Below, piece after piece: positions 1 to 8,170 of a stretch of 38,487 nt of DNA. Where the stretch lies: the NCBI GenBank assembly GCA_016930935.1, contig JAFGFT010000043.1:1-38487 (forward strand), given 5' to 3'. The notes under the pieces are model-generated. The model did not search any database, was not told the origin of the DNA, and was given only the letters and a program-made list of their open reading frames with translations. The stretch's first letter is position 1, and every line of letters starts with the position of its first letter. The position numbers and the translations under genes were made by a program. The DNA comes from Dehalococcoidia bacterium. Its GTDB lineage: Bacteria > Chloroflexota > Dehalococcoidia > GIF9 > AB-539-J10.

Positions 1-1173
1 GGCGACGAACGCATCAGGGGTGCCGCTTGTGCCCGAGAGCGCACGAACCGGCGTGGGGTCTGTCGGGTCGGTCCACGTAGACCGGCTCTCGCCGGTGACG
101 TAGACGTATCCCTCACTGTCCACGGCAATGCCACGTGCTTCGTCGACGATATCGTAACCACCGCCACCCAGAAAGGTCATCCATGGAGTCGGCGCAAACA
201 CCTGAACGCGGTGGTTCCCGCCGTCGGCAACGCAGACGTAGCCGCTCGCGTTCACCTCAAGGCCGTGCGGCTGGGCAAACTCACCGTCGCCCGCACCCGG
301 AGTACCCCACTGCGCGAGGAATGCACCATCGGCGTCGAACTGCTGTATTCGGTTGTTTGTCTCGTCGGCTGTGTACACGCTGCCATGCCGGTCAACGCAA
401 ATGCCCGTGAGGTCCTCGAACTCCAGGTCCCCGTCACCGGTAGAACCCCACTTGGTCAGGAAGGCGCCAGTGCTGCTGAACTTCTGCACGCGGTGGTTGT
501 TCCTGTCGGCGACATAGACGTTGCCGCTGGCGTCAGTCGCAACAGCGATAGCGCCCCCGAACTGTGATTCTCCGGTGCCGTCACTACCCCACTTCGTGAC
601 GAAGTTGCCGCCGGTATCGAATTTCTGCACGCGGTGGCCGGCATACTCGCAGACGTAGATGTTGTCATTGTCGTCGATAGCGATGCCCATCGGCTCGATG
701 AACTTCCCGTCATCAGTGCCAAATCCTCCCCACTGGTCGACATACCCACCGCTGCTGTTGAACTTCTGGACCCGGTGCCCCGTCCTCTCGGTCACGTATA
801 CGTTGTTGGCCGAGTCAACCGCAATTCCAAAAGGTTGTTTGAACTCCAGTTGTCCGGTTCCGTAGGACCCCCACTCCATAAGGAAGTCTCCCTCGCTATC
901 GAACTTCTGGATTCGATTGTTCAGATGGTCAACTACGTAGATATTGTCGTCGGAGTCGATGGCGACATCTGTGGGGAGACTAAAATCTCCTTCACCGGCG
1001 CCCTCTTCGCCCCACTTGTCCACGAACACGGGCGGATTCACGTCCGCGGATACCAGTGCGGGCGTGGAGAGGCCAACAATAGGGGCAAGCAATAGCGCAA
1101 CTGCAAGTGGAAACCGGGACAGGAATCCCCTGTGAGTCCTTCGACGAGAGTCTCTGAAGTTCGGCAGCTTCAT
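1..1173 (-). CDS. Exported NHL-repeat / SBBP-repeat beta-propeller protein (3' end beyond window)
   Basis: The frame is open from an ATG at 1173 to base 1, so the C-terminus lies outside the window. The SD is AAAGGGGG just upstream. The N-terminus has an Arg-rich n-region and a hydrophobic stretch (about residues 17-43, ending ALVSA), a likely signal peptide. About six NHL repeats follow (about 48-315), each with a phrase like NRIQKF or HRVQKF, an IYV-type strand and WG...G.F. The protein then switches to an SBBP-type propeller (WMTFLGG..., GIAVDSEGYVYVTG, PDAFVA). NHL and SBBP repeats form beta-propellers, often in surface or extracellular proteins; the ligand is unknown. The next gene upstream on the same strand is a pure SBBP protein, so the two look like related cell-surface genes. 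Propeller and export calls are firm; function is not known. Confidence 0.88.
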   Translation of the reverse strand, partial: MKLPNFRDSRRRTHRGFLSRFPLAVALLLAPIVGLSTPALVSADVNPPVFVDKWGEEGAGEGDFSLPTDVAIDSDDNIYVVDHLNNRIQKFDSEGDFLMEWGSYGTGQLEFKQPFGIAVDSANNVYVTERTGHRVQKFNSSGGYVDQWGGFGTDDGKFIEPMGIAIDDNDNIYVCEYAGHRVQKFDTGGNFVTKWGSDGTGESQFGGAIAVATDASGNVYVADRNNHRVQKFSSTGAFLTKWGSTGDGDLEFEDLTGICVDRHGSVYTADETNNRIQQFDADGAFLAQWGTPGAGDGEFAQPHGLEVNASGYVCVADGGNHRVQVFAPTPWMTFLGGGGYDIVDEARGIAVDSEGYVYVTGESRSTWTDPTDPTPVRALSGTSGTPDAFVA

Positions 1174-1375
1174 CGTCCCCCTTTCACGTTGATTCGCACG
1201 TAGCAATATGTGACCGGATAGGTGCGGCAAGGCCGCCCGCGAACGGGAAATAGCACGGTGGATCTTCCGCCACCCGTGCCGATTCCCCAGAATCGTAGAG
1301 GCAGCGGGTCCAGTTTACAAGCCCCCATTCGGATCTGATGAGAGATAACTTGCTGCAATTATGATGATTTTGGAG

Positions 1376-1407
1376 GCAGAGGGGTGGCCATGGGACCACC
1401 CCTCTGC
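1376..1407 (-). terminator. Strong hairpin after the SBBP gene
   Basis: A perfect 12-bp stem (arms 1376-1387 and 1396-1407, GCAGAGGGGTGG and its complement) with an 8-nt loop lies 25 bp beyond the stop of the SBBP gene. On the minus strand it is followed by CTCCAAAATCATC, only a weak T-tract, so it may end transcription or just protect the 3' end. Confidence 0.55.
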
Positions 1408-1432
1408 GGGGATTCGTGGTGTTTGGAGCGGG

Positions 1433-3793
1433 CTACTCTTCGGGCGGCCCCACGGTGAGGGTGCAGCCTTCAGTGCAGGCGGCCCAGTAGCCAAGGCCCT
1501 GCTCAATCTGCGTCGCAATGTCGTAGGACTTTGCTATCGGGTTCCAATGGTAGATGGCGCCTTTCTGCAGGGCGTCCGATGAGTCGTCGTCAAGGTCATC
1601 GACATCCACGGGGTCGCCATAGACCGAGCCAATCATGTTCCAGCCGGTGGAGAGTGTGCTGGTCCAGTCTGTCTTCGGCATGCCTGTCACCGTCAATGTG
1701 CCAGCGTTCTCCCCGGTCACTGCGACCCAGTAGCCCTTTTCCGGCTCGATGGTCGTTGGTATTCCGTACGACTTTGAGTCGGGGTTCCACGTGTAGATTG
1801 CCTCTGAGCCATCGAACACGTCGGCGGCGGGCGTGTCGCCCGTGTCTACCGGTACCGATACCATATTCCAGCCGGTCTTGAGTTCCAGGTCGACGTCCAC
1901 CCGAGCGGGAATAGCGCAGACAAAGGCATCGGTAAGACCCGAACGGGGGCGCACGGGCGTGCCCCATGTGGCACTGCTGTTTCCAATGATGCAGGCATTT
2001 CCGCCGCTGTCGACTGCGATAGCTTCGCCCCTGTCGATGCTGGCGCTGCCAAAGAACGCATTCCAGCTTCGCGCTCCGCTGCTGTTGAGACGGGCGGCGA
2101 ATGCGTCGAGGTTGCCCGCGTAGGCCGGTACTGGAGAACCCCAGCCAGCATCACTGGTGCCACTTACATAGCTCTTTCCCTCGCTGTCTGCAGCAACGGC
2201 GTTGCCATAGTCATTTCCAGTACCGCCAACGAAGGTATTCCAGGTGAGACTGCCGTCGCCGCCATTGAGCGAAGCCGCAAAGGCATCCTTGTTTGCCACA
2301 TAAGACTGAACAGGGTCGCCCCATGTCGCATCGCTGGTTCCTGTGATATAGACATTACCACTGCCGTCCACCGCGATTCCGTTGCCACTGTCCGTCCCAT
2401 CGCCGCCAAGGAAGGTGTTCCATGTGAGACTGCCGTCGCTGCAATCAATTGCGGCGGCGAAGGCATCATCGTAGTCATTTCCCGTGTATGCCCGCACGGG
2501 AGTGCCCCATGTGCCGTTGCTCTTGCCTGCGACGTATGCGTTGCCGCTGCCGTCGACTGCAATCGACCGTGCGCTGTCACTGTCAGCGCCTCCAAGGAAG
2601 GTGTTCCATGTGAGGCTGCCATCGTCGCCATCGAATTCGGCGGCGAAGGCGTCATATGAGTCCGAGTAACCCCTGACAGGAGAGCCCCAGGTGGTGTTGC
2701 TGTATCCGCTGAGATAGACATCCCCGCTGTTGTCCACCGCGATGCCATAGCCCCTGTCAGTGCCGGTGCCACCAACGAACGTATGCCAGGTGAGGTTGCC
2801 GTTGCTGTCGAGCCTGGCGGCAAAGACATCACAGTCTCCCCCGGAAAACGTGTTCACAGGGTCGTGGCTCTCGTAGCTCCACTCGACATCGCTGTACCCG
2901 CTCACATACACGTTCCCGTTGTCATCAACCGCGATGCCATAGCCGTAGTCGTCGCCATCCCCACCAAGGAACGTATTCCACGCAAGATTTCCGTCCCTAT
3001 CGAGCTTGGCGACAAAGGCGTCGCACTCGTCCGTATATGACTGGACCGGAGAGCCCCAGGAGGTAATGCTGAACCCACACACATAGACATTGCCGGTGCT
3101 GTCGAGCGCGATGCTATGACCTTCGTCATTGCCACTACTGCCGAGGAAGGTGTTCCAGGTACTCCAGGTCAGCAAAGGGTCAACAACTACTGGAATGCCG
3201 GGGAGGTAGCCGTCAAGGATGAAGCCCACTTCGTGTTCACCATGGATGGCGTAGGCTGCGGTTACCGGTCTTCTTTCACCGTCTACCTCCTGCCATGCGA
3301 TGGGAGCGCTCTCCGTCAGGGTCCCGTTTTCGAAGGCAATGACGAGATTGCCGTCCGCATCAACCGCTATCGGGCGGTTGTAGCCGAGGCGGATGTGACT
3401 GACGGACCCTTCCAGGTCCGTGCCGTCGATGTAGTAGGTGCTCTTCAGGATTGCACCCTGGCGTTTCTCATATACTGCCGTCACATCTTTCCACAGCTCC
3501 CGGTACGTGACGCGTTCGAGGTTGGCAGCGTCGTGTTCGGATGCCGCCGGTGCTGGTTCAGGAGCGACGGTTTTGGAATCGAGGAACTCGATTGTGAGCA
3601 TCCGATCTGCCGAGGCAATCACTACGCTGTCATCGCTGAAGCCGAGCACGCGGCCGTCGGACGTGAACTGCAGAAGATTGCCAGGTTCGACTGGTTCACT
3701 GTCGGCAACGACCGCCGTGAAAGGGCTGAAAACAAGGGCTGACGAGAGGAGAACCGCGGTAGAAAGGACACCAAGGCGGACGCGAATGCACAT
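1433..3793 (-). CDS. Exported SBBP-repeat protein with two C-terminal GWNMVS modules
   Basis: 786 aa. The ATG at 3793 has an excellent SD (GAGGAGG, 6 nt away). Residues 1-31 are a signal peptide. Residues about 40-205 resemble the N-terminal domain usual in SBBP proteins (YRELWKDVTAVYE, ending VDPLL). Residues about 206-640 hold seven SBBP propeller blades, each with WNTFLGG, a GIAVD..GNVYV strand and a DAFAA-type phrase. Two GWNMVS-type modules close the protein (LKTGWNMVSVPVD and LSTGWNMIGSVYG, each later with GYW). Such proteins are exported and probably surface-attached; their ligands are unknown. It is a paralogue in part of the NHL/SBBP gene downstream, and the two may be co-transcribed unless the intervening hairpin stops transcription. 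Confidence 0.9.
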   Translation of the reverse strand: MCIRVRLGVLSTAVLLSSALVFSPFTAVVADSEPVEPGNLLQFTSDGRVLGFSDDSVVIASADRMLTIEFLDSKTVAPEPAPAASEHDAANLERVTYRELWKDVTAVYEKRQGAILKSTYYIDGTDLEGSVSHIRLGYNRPIAVDADGNLVIAFENGTLTESAPIAWQEVDGERRPVTAAYAIHGEHEVGFILDGYLPGIPVVVDPLLTWSTWNTFLGSSGNDEGHSIALDSTGNVYVCGFSITSWGSPVQSYTDECDAFVAKLDRDGNLAWNTFLGGDGDDYGYGIAVDDNGNVYVSGYSDVEWSYESHDPVNTFSGGDCDVFAARLDSNGNLTWHTFVGGTGTDRGYGIAVDNSGDVYLSGYSNTTWGSPVRGYSDSYDAFAAEFDGDDGSLTWNTFLGGADSDSARSIAVDGSGNAYVAGKSNGTWGTPVRAYTGNDYDDAFAAAIDCSDGSLTWNTFLGGDGTDSGNGIAVDGSGNVYITGTSDATWGDPVQSYVANKDAFAASLNGGDGSLTWNTFVGGTGNDYGNAVAADSEGKSYVSGTSDAGWGSPVPAYAGNLDAFAARLNSSGARSWNAFFGSASIDRGEAIAVDSGGNACIIGNSSATWGTPVRPRSGLTDAFVCAIPARVDVDLELKTGWNMVSVPVDTGDTPAADVFDGSEAIYTWNPDSKSYGIPTTIEPEKGYWVAVTGENAGTLTVTGMPKTDWTSTLSTGWNMIGSVYGDPVDVDDLDDDSSDALQKGAIYHWNPIAKSYDIATQIEQGLGYWAACTEGCTLTVGPPEE

Positions 3794-4153
3794 TTCTGCC
3801 TCCTCAATTTGTGGTTGGGGTGGAAGATTGCCACGATTCTATAGTGTTTGCATGCGCATGTGAATACTCCCAGTCCCGCGACCGTGCGAAGAACCGGGAC
3901 AAGACGATTGTCGGGTGTCGCCATAATTCCGGCTGGAGAAAGAGGGGTGTGGTGTGAGGAGAGGATAGTGGTGGGTCACCAATGCTGGCGCGACAGAGGA
4001 GCAGCCTTGGGAAATGCGGGGACACCATACTCATTTCAGCTTTGGAAACGAGGCGTACTCGTGCTTCCGTTCTGGTCAGTTGTGTCCTTGCCTGTCCGTG
4101 GTGGACGGATTGAGTCCGGTGTATCCGCAGGGCACCCGGAACGTGTCGAGTGA
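3794..4153. other. Gene-free stretch upstream of the SBBP gene
   Basis: No convincing gene is seen on either strand. Short open frames here lack SD sites and recognisable sequence. The stretch should hold the SBBP promoter, but I cannot point to clear hexamers. A solo copy of a terminal repeat lies at 4014-4037. Confidence 0.5.
4014..4037 (+). repeat. Solo copy of the GGGGACACC terminal repeat
   Basis: The 24-mer starting ATGCGGGGACACC and ending CTCATTTC differs at only two positions from the left end of the element at 34113-34231 and matches the inner part of that element's right end. The following CAGCTTTGGAAACGAG also parallels CAGCTTCGAAATGAG in the other copy. I see no matching opposite end nearby, so it looks like a remnant or single-ended copy. 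Confidence 0.6.
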
Positions 4154-4440
4154 GACATGGTTGTGGCTAGCGACAGTGCGCACGGTGTCAAAGGGACGTG
4201 GTGTTGGCTCCGGAATGTAGGGGCCGTTCGAGAACGGTCCGGATGGGTGGTGGGGTGGTTCCGCAATGCCCAAGGTGGTGGTCAGTCGTGCTGTGCGGCA
4301 ATGGCGTTACGGGCGAGGCATGCCTCGCCCCTACGGCTGTGAATGTGACACGGTTGTGGTTGGCGACAGAGCGCATAGTCTCGCGGGTGGCGTGGTGGTG
4401 TGTCCGAATGTAGGGGCCGTTCGAGAACGGCCCGGTGGCT
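4154..4440. repeat. Tandem palindrome-bearing intergenic repeat, two diverged units
   Basis: Two units about 194 bp apart (about 4154-4250 and 4348-4440) share the order GGTTGTGG..GCGACAG..GCGCA, then GGTG, then AATGTAGGGGCCGTTCGAGAACGG. Each ends in a near-palindrome (4221-4240; 4414-4433, stem GGGCCGTTC/GAACGGCCC). Between them sits a perfect 20-bp palindrome, GGGCGAGGCATGCCTCGCCC, at 4311-4330, followed by CCTAC. The same GTAGGGGC-type edge recurs at other sites in the window. This looks like a family of small non-coding palindromic repeats (REP- or MITE-like). No coding function is likely. Confidence 0.65.
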
Positions 4441-4465
4441 GCCTGAGAGCGAGGTTACTGAAGTC

Positions 4466-4540
4466 GTGCGACGTTTTCGATTCCTGCCATGACCCACTTT
4501 CGGAGAACGGGCTCTTCTTGAAGGGCCCTTTCTCCAGGAT
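4466..4540 (+). repeat. Dispersed repeat, copy A (pairs with 9655-9723)
   Basis: The order GTGCGACGTT, then GATT(T/C)CTG(T/C)CATGACCC, then CGGAG(A/G)ACGGGCTCTTC matches copy B at 9655-9723. The palindromic core GGGCTCTTC..GAAG is degraded in this copy and perfect in copy B. The small ORF at 4564 begins just after it. Confidence 0.65.
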
Positions 4541-4563
4541 TTGGCGGACCAAGGAGAACAGAA

Positions 4564-4728
4564 ATGGACATACAGGACGTGAAGAAGGTGACGAGCCCCT
4601 ACCGCTGCCTTGCCACCCTTGCAATCGCACTCACTCTTTGCGTGCTTGCGGTGGTGGAGTCCACAGGAGCAGCTACCGCGCGAAGTGGTTCCTGGCTTTG
4701 GCCATTCCCATCCTTACCGAGTGGATAG
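4564..4728 (+). CDS. Small membrane or secreted peptide, 54 aa; possibly frameshifted
   Basis: The ATG at 4564 has a strong SD (AAGGAG at 4551-4556, 7 nt away). The product begins MDIQDVKKVTSPYR, has one hydrophobic helix (LATLAIALTLCVLAVV, about residues 16-31), then a Gly/Ser/Trp-rich tail and TAG. The frame used by bases about 4684-4769 reads AKWFLALAIPILTEWIGEW, then LAYWRKREVV and a stop. That resembles a second membrane helix with a positively charged end. One indel near 4690 would join the two parts into a two-helix membrane protein of about 67 aa. Either a real 54-aa peptide or a broken small membrane gene is possible. The family is not recognised. Confidence 0.4.
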   Translation: MDIQDVKKVTSPYRCLATLAIALTLCVLAVVESTGAATARSGSWLWPFPSLPSG

Positions 4729-4769
4729 GCGAGTGGCTGGCCTACTGGAGGAAGAGGGAGGTGGTGTGA

Positions 4770-5055
4770 GAACCGTGGTCCCGCAATCCGCGCTCCCACC
4801 AGTTCGATGGGCACGTCTCTTCAGTCACAGTTGCAGAGGATCATGCTCTCTATGTAATGAGTTGACAGGCACTTGGGACACCGTGGCTGTGCATTGAAGG
4901 TGTAGTGCCGCCACATCCACACTTCCTGGCAATCGCCTCTACGGCGGTGGAGTATTCCTGCTCTGATTTAGTCTCACTTTGGCTATTGTGGGCCTGAGAC
5001 GTCTACAAACTGCGCGCTTGGGCATCTCCTATTGCCATGGTTGATTGTGCCCGTT
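4770..5055. other. Gene-free stretch downstream of the MBL-fold gene
   Basis: I see no gene, RNA or clear terminator here. It separates the 3' end of the minus-strand hydrolase gene from the small plus-strand ORF. Confidence 0.4.
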
Positions 5056-5889
5056 CTACAGGTCCGTCACTGTGCCCGCATTGTTGAAGAAGAACTTGTC
5101 GCCAAATTCATGAGCCAGCAAGCAAGCTACTCTCAAGCCGGTACAATGCGACACTCCAAGTCTCTGAATGCCAAATCCCCTCAATTCACTCACAGCGGCT
5201 CTTACGTGCTCTTCGGATGCCAGTCCTAGATGGGTTCCCCCGACGACTGTATGAATGGAGTCTATGCCTGTTACCTTGGTTGCATGTCTCAGCGTATTAA
5301 CGATTCCGCGGTGTGCACAACCCAGAATTACGACTAGTCCCTTGTCTGACTTCAGAAACAGGGACTGATCATCACGAAGCGGGTCTGGTATCAACTCTTC
5401 AGCTTCCCTGACGTATAGGCTCTCATCAATTGTCTCGTACTCAGTGACCATCGGTACTTCTCCGCTCATAACTATTTCGTCCGTGATCCATACGGGTTCG
5501 CTACTAACACGGAAAGAAGCGCCCGCGAGCTCCATCGATTCTCGTGTGAACGGGATTCCGATATATCGGAGTTCCTTATTCTCATCTTGGTGGTACTTGT
5601 CTCCCCATATGTCGGGATGGCCGATTATCTCGACTCTCTTTTTCATTGCTTCAAGTACAGGTAGTAGCCCTCCCGTGTGGTCGAAATGGCCATGGCTCAG
5701 CACGATTTTGTCGATTGTCGACAGATCGACTCCCATGGCTGCTGCGTTACGTACCGTGACGTCGCTTGAGCCTGTGTCGAGTAGGATTCTCTGATCCCCC
5801 GTATCTACAAGGATGCTCAAGCCCCATTCGCCTAAAAGGTCAACCCAGCTAGCCGTGTTCTCCGCCAACGTGCTTATCCTGATTTTCAT
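5056..5889 (-). CDS. MBL-fold metallohydrolase, DHPS-like (7,8-dihydropterin-6-methyl synthase-like)
   Basis: 277 aa. I chose the ATG at 5889 because AAGGAGA sits just upstream; a longer frame to 5925 has no SD. The metal motif is SHGHFDHTGG (H66, H68, D70, H71), with further ligand candidates H193 in GCAHRGIVNTL, and H220 and H248 (GGTHLG, GVSHCTG). GCAHRG together with a late SHCTG is typical of the branch named after methanopterin-pathway 7,8-dihydropterin-6-methyl-4-(beta-D-ribofuranosyl)aminobenzene-5'-phosphate synthase. Bacterial members mostly have no proven substrate. It is cytoplasmic (no signal peptide) and divergent from the TRAP operon, with 581 bp between; a functional link is not shown. 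Confidence 0.85.
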   Translation of the reverse strand: MKIRISTLAENTASWVDLLGEWGLSILVDTGDQRILLDTGSSDVTVRNAAAMGVDLSTIDKIVLSHGHFDHTGGLLPVLEAMKKRVEIIGHPDIWGDKYHQDENKELRYIGIPFTRESMELAGASFRVSSEPVWITDEIVMSGEVPMVTEYETIDESLYVREAEELIPDPLRDDQSLFLKSDKGLVVILGCAHRGIVNTLRHATKVTGIDSIHTVVGGTHLGLASEEHVRAAVSELRGFGIQRLGVSHCTGLRVACLLAHEFGDKFFFNNAGTVTDL

Positions 5890-6470
5890 TCTTTCTCCTT
5901 TCCATTCTCTGTTTGTGAAACACACCCGAGTCAGGTTGCCATGCGTGTGTTGCCAATCGAGGTACGGATGAAATGGTTTGTGTTTGCCTATCCCAATTAC
6001 ACATCACGGGTTCGACCCCAGCGATTCGCCAACGACTATGGTGTTCCTATTGACTTTGACGGACAGGCCCTAGTAGCATTTCGTCAACACTATGCGTGTA
6101 AGCATATCGCATAAGAATCCTCGTAGCATACTACCGCAGGCGTTGACTGCCAAGGATTGGTGATGTGTTGAGGTTGCGGCCTAGGCATGCCGTCGCCCCT
6201 ACTCATGCGGAGCGTCGAGGTCGCGCAATGGCGGCGAGACGAGGTATTGGGCATAGATATGGCGGATGTGCACACATATATGGCGGATGCGCCGTTGACT
6301 TGGAGAATCAACTCTCCTTAGCATCGTGGCAGTCCGCAAACGCTGATAGGAATATCCTGTGAGCAGTTGCGTCAACATATTGCCCTACATGCCGTCGCAT
6401 TCCGTGATATGTGAGAGTGCTTGAATAGGGCCAGTTTCCTTCTGATCCTTAATTTGATGGAGGGTGATGT
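5890..6470. other. Divergent intergenic region, MBL gene / TRAP operon
   Basis: 581 bp with no gene I can support. It must hold both promoters, but I see no convincing sigma-70 pair. It contains a short direct repeat, ATATGGCGGATG, at 6257-6268 and 6278-6289 (21-bp period, about two helical turns). A diverged piece of the palindromic repeat family also lies here (GGCATGCCGTCGCCCCTAC, about 6185-6203). The direct repeat might be a regulator site, though it is about 180 bp from dctP. Confidence 0.4.
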
Positions 6471-7568
6471 ATGAGACATATCAAGTCATGGTGGTCAGCC
6501 GTTGGCGTGCTTGTGGTGCTCAGTCTCGTGACGGTTGGCTGCGCCCCAACACAGCCCGCTAGCAGTGAGCCTGCCGACAGTGGAACGCCAGCCGCTGCCG
6601 AACAGGAAGTGATTAAGTGGACCGGTCAATCGTGCATATCTGACGTGGCACCGATGCACGCAGCTTTGCAGAACCTCTGCGTCACCATCAATGATGCAAC
6701 TGACGGCCGCATTGAGATGAAGGTTGAGAGTGCAGGCGCAATCTGCACGGCGCTGAAGGAATTCGACGCTATTGACCAGGGAACTCTTGACTTCGCTGGC
6801 AGCTCCACAAGTTTCAACATGGACAAATTCCCGTGGGGAAGCATGGTGGTTCAGAGAGTTGGTGGTATGTCCGCAATCGAGAACTACTGTTGGAAGTTAG
6901 TTGAGGGTGATGAACTATGCTCCGACCTCATGTCCGACTACAACGTAGTCATGCCACATGGCAGTGGATTCGTCGGTCCCCCGGAAGTATTCTTTCATTC
7001 CAGCGTTAAGATTGAATCTCTCGCTGACTTGAAGGGGCTGAAGGCGCGCTGTTCTGGGGATTGCGGTGCAGTACTTGACCGACTGGGTGCTTCGACAGTG
7101 ATGATTCCCCCCGGAGAGATATTCGAGTCAATGCAACGCGGAATCGTTGACTGCTTCGAGATGAGTTGCGCGACGTTCAACTTGGCTATGGGTCTGCATG
7201 AGGCCAATGCTCCTTATGTGTACATCGGTCCCAGTCGGGCTCCACATGAAACTTGGCATTTCTTTGTCAACAAGGACAAGTGGAATGCGCTTCCGGATGA
7301 CTTGAAACAGATCGTGACGGATGTCTGCATTTCAGAGAACATCCAGTACTACGCGGATCTGTGTGCCCAGGAGGCAGCTTCCTTCCAGGTGATGAGGGAC
7401 TATGGACTGACGGTTGAGAAGATCAATCCCGAGATTGAGGCTGCCATTATCGTCGAGGCGGAGAAGTACTTTGCCGAGAAGGCCGCCAGGGACGCCGGTA
7501 CTGCCGCGATTCGTGCTTCGCAGGATGCTTTCCAAGAGTCTTTCAGGAGTGTCTTCGATCGCCCGTAG
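6471..7568 (+). CDS. dctP: TRAP transporter solute-binding lipoprotein (DctP family)
   Basis: 365 aa; ATG with SD GGAGG 7 nt upstream. Residues 1-24 are a lipoprotein signal ending LVTVGC, so Cys24 should be lipidated and the protein tethered to the outer face of the membrane. The body has DctP-family features: an early basic/hydrophobic lobe, VEKINPEIEA near the end, and a central segment (about 175-230: SLADLKGLKARCSG, VMIPPGEIFESMQRGIVDCFE) that lines the ligand site in TRAP proteins and reads out a carboxylate. The protein captures a small organic acid and delivers it to DctQM. Many Cys residues are unusual for an exported protein. It is first of three genes, followed by a strong stem-loop. 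The substrate cannot be read from sequence. Confidence 0.9.
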   Translation: MRHIKSWWSAVGVLVVLSLVTVGCAPTQPASSEPADSGTPAAAEQEVIKWTGQSCISDVAPMHAALQNLCVTINDATDGRIEMKVESAGAICTALKEFDAIDQGTLDFAGSSTSFNMDKFPWGSMVVQRVGGMSAIENYCWKLVEGDELCSDLMSDYNVVMPHGSGFVGPPEVFFHSSVKIESLADLKGLKARCSGDCGAVLDRLGASTVMIPPGEIFESMQRGIVDCFEMSCATFNLAMGLHEANAPYVYIGPSRAPHETWHFFVNKDKWNALPDDLKQIVTDVCISENIQYYADLCAQEAASFQVMRDYGLTVEKINPEIEAAIIVEAEKYFAEKAARDAGTAAIRASQDAFQESFRSVFDRP

Positions 7569-7607
7569 CTGACGACAATCGTCATCTCGGTTCTTCTCTC
7601 ACAAGTT

Positions 7608-7645
7608 GTTGACTCTGCTCCGGTTGATTCCGGGGCAGAGTCAAC
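7608..7645 (+). promoter_or_regulatory. Intercistronic stem-loop between dctP and dctQ
   Basis: Arms GTTGACTCTGCTCCGG (7608-7623) and CCGGGGCAGAGTCAAC (7630-7645) form a 16-bp stem with one G-U pair and a 6-nt loop, TTGATT. No U-run follows, and the next gene starts within 10-19 nt. It therefore probably protects the dctP mRNA 3' end or dampens read-through rather than fully terminating. This fits the general need for more binding protein than permease. Confidence 0.75.
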
Positions 7646-7654
7646 ACTATTGGT

Positions 7655-8170
7655 GTGAACAATATGAACAAAATGTTGAAGTCCATTGACCTTATCAACG
7701 AGCACGTTGGCTTATCGACCCGGTGGTTCATCTTCGTTCTCATAGCTCTTGGGAATCTGGAGGTGATACAGCGGTACGTCTTCAATCACCCGACGAACTG
7801 GGGTCCCGAACTCCTCATAATGACGGGGGCCGCCATGTACGCTCTGTCTTGGGGATACGTGCACAAGCATGAGGGGCACGTGCGAGTGGATGTGGTGTAT
7901 TCCAAGTTGTCCTTCCGAGGTAGACGTGTCACCGACATCGTGTGTTTCCTCCTCTTCTTCCTTCCGTCGATGGGGCTTCTGGTTCAGGGTTCCTTTCTCT
8001 GGATGGTTCACTCATGGGATATTCGCGAAGCATCAACGTGGACCTACTTGTATCCCCCACTCTACCCTCTCAGGACCTTGGTCTTCGTGGGCATCCTGCT
8101 ATTTGCGTTGCAGGGCATCCGGATATTCATCAAAGACCTAATCGGGCCCAGGAGTGAATCAAGTGATTGA
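7655..8170 (+). CDS. dctQ: TRAP transporter small permease subunit (DctQ family)
   Basis: 171 aa if started at GTG 7655; ATG 7664 would drop three residues. Neither start has a clear SD, and the stem-loop ends only 9 nt before the GTG, so translation may depend on that structure. There are four hydrophobic helices (about 25-45, 58-75, 98-120, 140-160), the usual DctQ topology. A conserved-looking segment after helix 2 reads HKHEGHVRVDVVYSKL, matching the G-HVRVD motif of this family. The protein forms the membrane complex with DctM, which it overlaps by 8 bp. Confidence 0.88.
   Translation: MNNMNKMLKSIDLINEHVGLSTRWFIFVLIALGNLEVIQRYVFNHPTNWGPELLIMTGAAMYALSWGYVHKHEGHVRVDVVYSKLSFRGRRVTDIVCFLLFFLPSMGLLVQGSFLWMVHSWDIREASTWTYLYPPLYPLRTLVFVGILLFALQGIRIFIKDLIGPRSESSD

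Noticed and set aside
5998-6020. GGTTCGACCCC, like a tRNA T-arm
   Set aside because: The bases around it do not form the 5-bp T-stem, and no acceptor, D or anticodon arms can be drawn upstream.
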